From: CAWFGS01 sp963815535 | Lineage (GTDB): Bacteria > Pseudomonadota > Alphaproteobacteria > Sphingomonadales > Sphingomonadaceae | Assembly (NCBI GenBank): GCA_963815535.1 | Contig: CAWFGS010000002.1 | Span: 310,001 to 374,000, forward strand | Length of the DNA stretch: 64,000 nt | Direction: 5' to 3' | Part shown: positions 62,001 through 64,000 of the stretch, piece after piece | Position numbering within the stretch: position 1 is the first letter of the stretch | How the letters are laid out: every line of letters starts with the position of its first letter | Made by a program: the position numbers and the translations under genes | The notes under the pieces: generated by a model | What the model was told of the DNA's origin: nothing | Seen by the model: the letters and a program-made list of their open reading frames with translations, nothing else | The model's database searches: none

Positions 62001-64000
62001 ATGGAACTGTCCCCCACCGCGCTGGCGCTGATCGGCCTGTTGTTGGCCGTCTGGACCGCAGGCGCGGCGTGGATGGTCGTCCGGTTCGCTGGGAAAGCCG
62101 CGCGTGCGGATCAGGCCCGCCACACCGCCCGGCGGCTGACGCGTATGATCGACGAGGCACCGGCCATACCGATGCTGGTCCGTGTGGACGGGCGGGTCGA
62201 AGCCCCGGACCGGCTTGCAGCCTGGCTGGGACTGTCCGCCAGCCCCCGCTTCTTGACCGAATTGTCGGTCGATACCGCAGGGGAAGGCGCGCGCGAAGGT
62301 TTGTCGCGCGAACAGCTGGCCAATCTGACGGACCATATCGGCCGCGCGCAGAAAACCGCCGCCCCTTTTCGCATTGCGCTGACCTTGCCGGGATCGCAGC
62401 GTAGCCTGGCCTTGAAGGGCGCATTGGCCGATCCCCAGATATCGCCGGGCGGTGCGGTGTTGGTCTGGGTGTTCGATTTCAGCGACAGCGAAAGCGAATT
62501 GACCCGGCTGCGCGATGACAGCCATCGCGCAAAAGCGGATTTTGCCGCCCTGATCGGCCTGATAGAAGCGGCCCCGATGCCGATGTGGTTCCGCGGCGTC
62601 GATGGCAAGATCAGGCTGGTGAACGATGCGTTCGTCCGCGCGGTCGGCGGGCGAGATGCAGCCGGTGTGGTCGCCGATCAGGTCGAGCTGGTCGAACGCG
62701 TCGATGGGGCAAGCGCCGCCGACATTGCCCTGCAAGCTGCAGAACGCGGGCGACCCGTCGAACGGATCGTCACCGCCACCATCGGTGGGGAACGGCGCAC
62801 TTTGCGTGTCAGCGATTTGCCGCTGGGCGATGATGGCGTGGCGGGTTACGCCATCGATATCGAGGATATGGAGGCGCAGGCCCGCCAGTTCCGCGCCTTT
62901 CGCGATGCCCAGCGTTCGATGCTCGATCAGCTGTCGAATGGGGTCGCCCAGTTCGACGCAGCGATGAAGCTGAAATTCGCCAATCAGCCGTTCCGGCGGA
63001 TTTTCGCGATGACCGACGGCAAGGCCGTGCAGGACATCCCCTTCGATCGGTTGTTGACGCAGGCGCGGGAGGATCGGCGCCTTCCCGAAGTGCGCGACTT
63101 CCCCGCCTGGCGCGCCGAACGCGCCGCATGGTTCGCCGCCGACACCACTCAGGAGGAAGCATGGCCGCTGCCCGACGGGACGCATTTGCGGATCGTCGCA
63201 CAACCGATGCCCGATGGCGGGTTGGTGATGATCGTGGAGGACCGGACCGAACAATTGGCCCTGTCCGCCACCCGCGATACATTGCTGCGGACCCGCACCG
63301 CCACGCTGGACAGTCTGTTCGAAGCATTGGCGGTGTTTGCGCCCGATGGGCGGATGCAGTTGTGGAACCGCCGATTTGCAGGCGTGTGGGGGTTGCGAAG
63401 CGAGCAGTTGGATGAAAACCCGATGGCGAAAAATCTGCTGTCGGCGATCGCGCCCAAGCTGGACAACCCGAAACAGGCCAAGGGAATCGAACAGATCATT
63501 CGCGCGGCCACGCTCGATCGCAAACAACAGGCCGGCAGGGTTGCCCTAAAGGATGGCCGAACGCTGGAAATCGCAGGCGTGCCTTTGCCCGATGGGAATG
63601 GGTTGTTGACCATCCTCGACATCACGGATTCGCAAAAAGCCGAGGACGCTTTGCGCGAACGCAACATTGCGCTGGAACAGGCGGATGGGGTCAAAACGCG
63701 TTTTCTCGCCAACATGTCATATGAATTTCGCACACCGCTGACGTCCATCGGGGGCTTCGCCGAATTGCTTCACAGCGGTGCGGCTGGCGAATTGTCCGAT
63801 GCGGGCAAGGAATATGCGGACGCCATTCTGACATCGGTGGAACGGCTGACCGCGCAGGTCGAAGACGTTCTAAACCTCTCGCAGAGCGAGGCGGGTCTGT
63901 TGCCCCTGTCGAAACGGCGGATCGAACTGATGCCCTTCGTCACCGCGATCGTACGTTCGCGGGCGGAAGCGGTGGCCGAAGCGGGCATCGCGCTCGACTT
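62001..64000 (+). CDS. divL: DivL-type PAS sensor kinase with Tyr in place of the phospho-acceptor His (partial)
   Basis: An open frame from ATG 62001 to the window end, about 666 residues shown. It has an N-terminal transmembrane helix (ALALIGLLLAVWTAGAAWMV), several PAS-like repeats, then a HisKA dimerisation segment reading FLANMSYEFRTPLTSI. The conserved His is replaced by Tyr574 (TAT 63720-63722), as in Caulobacter DivL (Tyr550), which binds DivK and controls CckA rather than acting as an ordinary kinase. Position after ahcY also fits divL in alphaproteobacteria. The HATPase domain lies beyond the window. Confidence 0.85.
   Translation, partial: MELSPTALALIGLLLAVWTAGAAWMVVRFAGKAARADQARHTARRLTRMIDEAPAIPMLVRVDGRVEAPDRLAAWLGLSASPRFLTELSVDTAGEGAREGLSREQLANLTDHIGRAQKTAAPFRIALTLPGSQRSLALKGALADPQISPGGAVLVWVFDFSDSESELTRLRDDSHRAKADFAALIGLIEAAPMPMWFRGVDGKIRLVNDAFVRAVGGRDAAGVVADQVELVERVDGASAADIALQAAERGRPVERIVTATIGGERRTLRVSDLPLGDDGVAGYAIDIEDMEAQARQFRAFRDAQRSMLDQLSNGVAQFDAAMKLKFANQPFRRIFAMTDGKAVQDIPFDRLLTQAREDRRLPEVRDFPAWRAERAAWFAADTTQEEAWPLPDGTHLRIVAQPMPDGGLVMIVEDRTEQLALSATRDTLLRTRTATLDSLFEALAVFAPDGRMQLWNRRFAGVWGLRSEQLDENPMAKNLLSAIAPKLDNPKQAKGIEQIIRAATLDRKQQAGRVALKDGRTLEIAGVPLPDGNGLLTILDITDSQKAEDALRERNIALEQADGVKTRFLANMSYEFRTPLTSIGGFAELLHSGAAGELSDAGKEYADAILTSVERLTAQVEDVLNLSQSEAGLLPLSKRRIELMPFVTAIVRSRAEAVAEAGIALD

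Overview
This 64 kb window is a GC-rich stretch of alphaproteobacterial chromosome, most likely from the Sphingomonadales (Erythrobacteraceae-like). The signs are a C4-pathway 5-aminolevulinate synthase, a DivL-type cell-cycle pseudokinase downstream of ahcY, a short LOV histidine kinase of the Erythrobacter EL346 type, the carboxy-(nor)spermidine polyamine route, and Flp pilins. It is almost all housekeeping sequence. There is no prophage, CRISPR array, rRNA operon or IS transposase.

Layout. 0-5 kb: end of a GH15 hydrolase, otsA (trehalose-6-phosphate synthase), a stand-alone receiver protein, a tyrosine phosphatase, trxB and two tandem MAPEG genes. 5-10.4 kb: a Ser/Thr dehydratase, then a polyamine set (carboxynorspermidine synthase, carboxynorspermidine decarboxylase, ornithine/lysine decarboxylase) split by a GxxExxY gene bounded by inverted repeats. 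10.4-17 kb: a PAS-GGDEF-EAL-PilZ protein, a nitroreductase, a LOV kinase, hemA and murI. 17.5-25.5 kb: plsY, dprA, topA, a GIY-YIG nuclease gene between two 79-nt copies of a palindromic repeat, then era, rnc and lepB. 25.6-30.5 kb: pgi, a Crp/Fnr regulator, glutathione reductase and an NAD-dependent reductase. 30.5-40.3 kb: the propionyl-CoA to succinyl-CoA route (pccB, epimerase, methylmalonyl-CoA mutase, pccA) with bioB, which supplies the biotin. AT-rich foreign-looking DNA is inserted in two places here. 40.3-48.8 kb: aroB, aroK, an unknown exported protein, xerD, accA, an M48 lipoprotein, two Flp pilins and a Nudix hydrolase. 48.9-64 kb: tRNA-Arg(ACG), a BrkB-family membrane protein, a coupled tamA-tamB-small ORF-phospholipase D-folE run, a DUF2383 protein, a peroxiredoxin, ahcY behind a perfect palindrome, and a divL-type gene cut by the window end.

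Sequence quality matters for reading this window. About fifteen conserved genes, several of them normally essential (accA, murI, era, trxB), are interrupted by small frame breaks, and one (nspC) by an in-frame TAG. Nearly every break is repaired by removing one C lying directly 5' of a G. The breaks cluster at 0.3-10.2 kb and 45.3-46.1 kb and are absent from 47.1 to 64 kb. I treat them as a non-random sequence-level artefact and describe the restored products. They are typed as pseudogene only because the frame as given is interrupted.

The most interesting structures are the two single-gene nuclease cassettes (GxxExxY with 33-nt inverted repeats, and GIY-YIG with flanking 79-nt palindromes), plus a third 79-nt palindrome at 34.2 kb without a gene. 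These look like minimal mobile or domesticated repeat-nuclease units. A second point of interest is the AT-rich membrane-protein gene fitted between pccB and the epimerase gene with overlapping start and stop codons at both ends.
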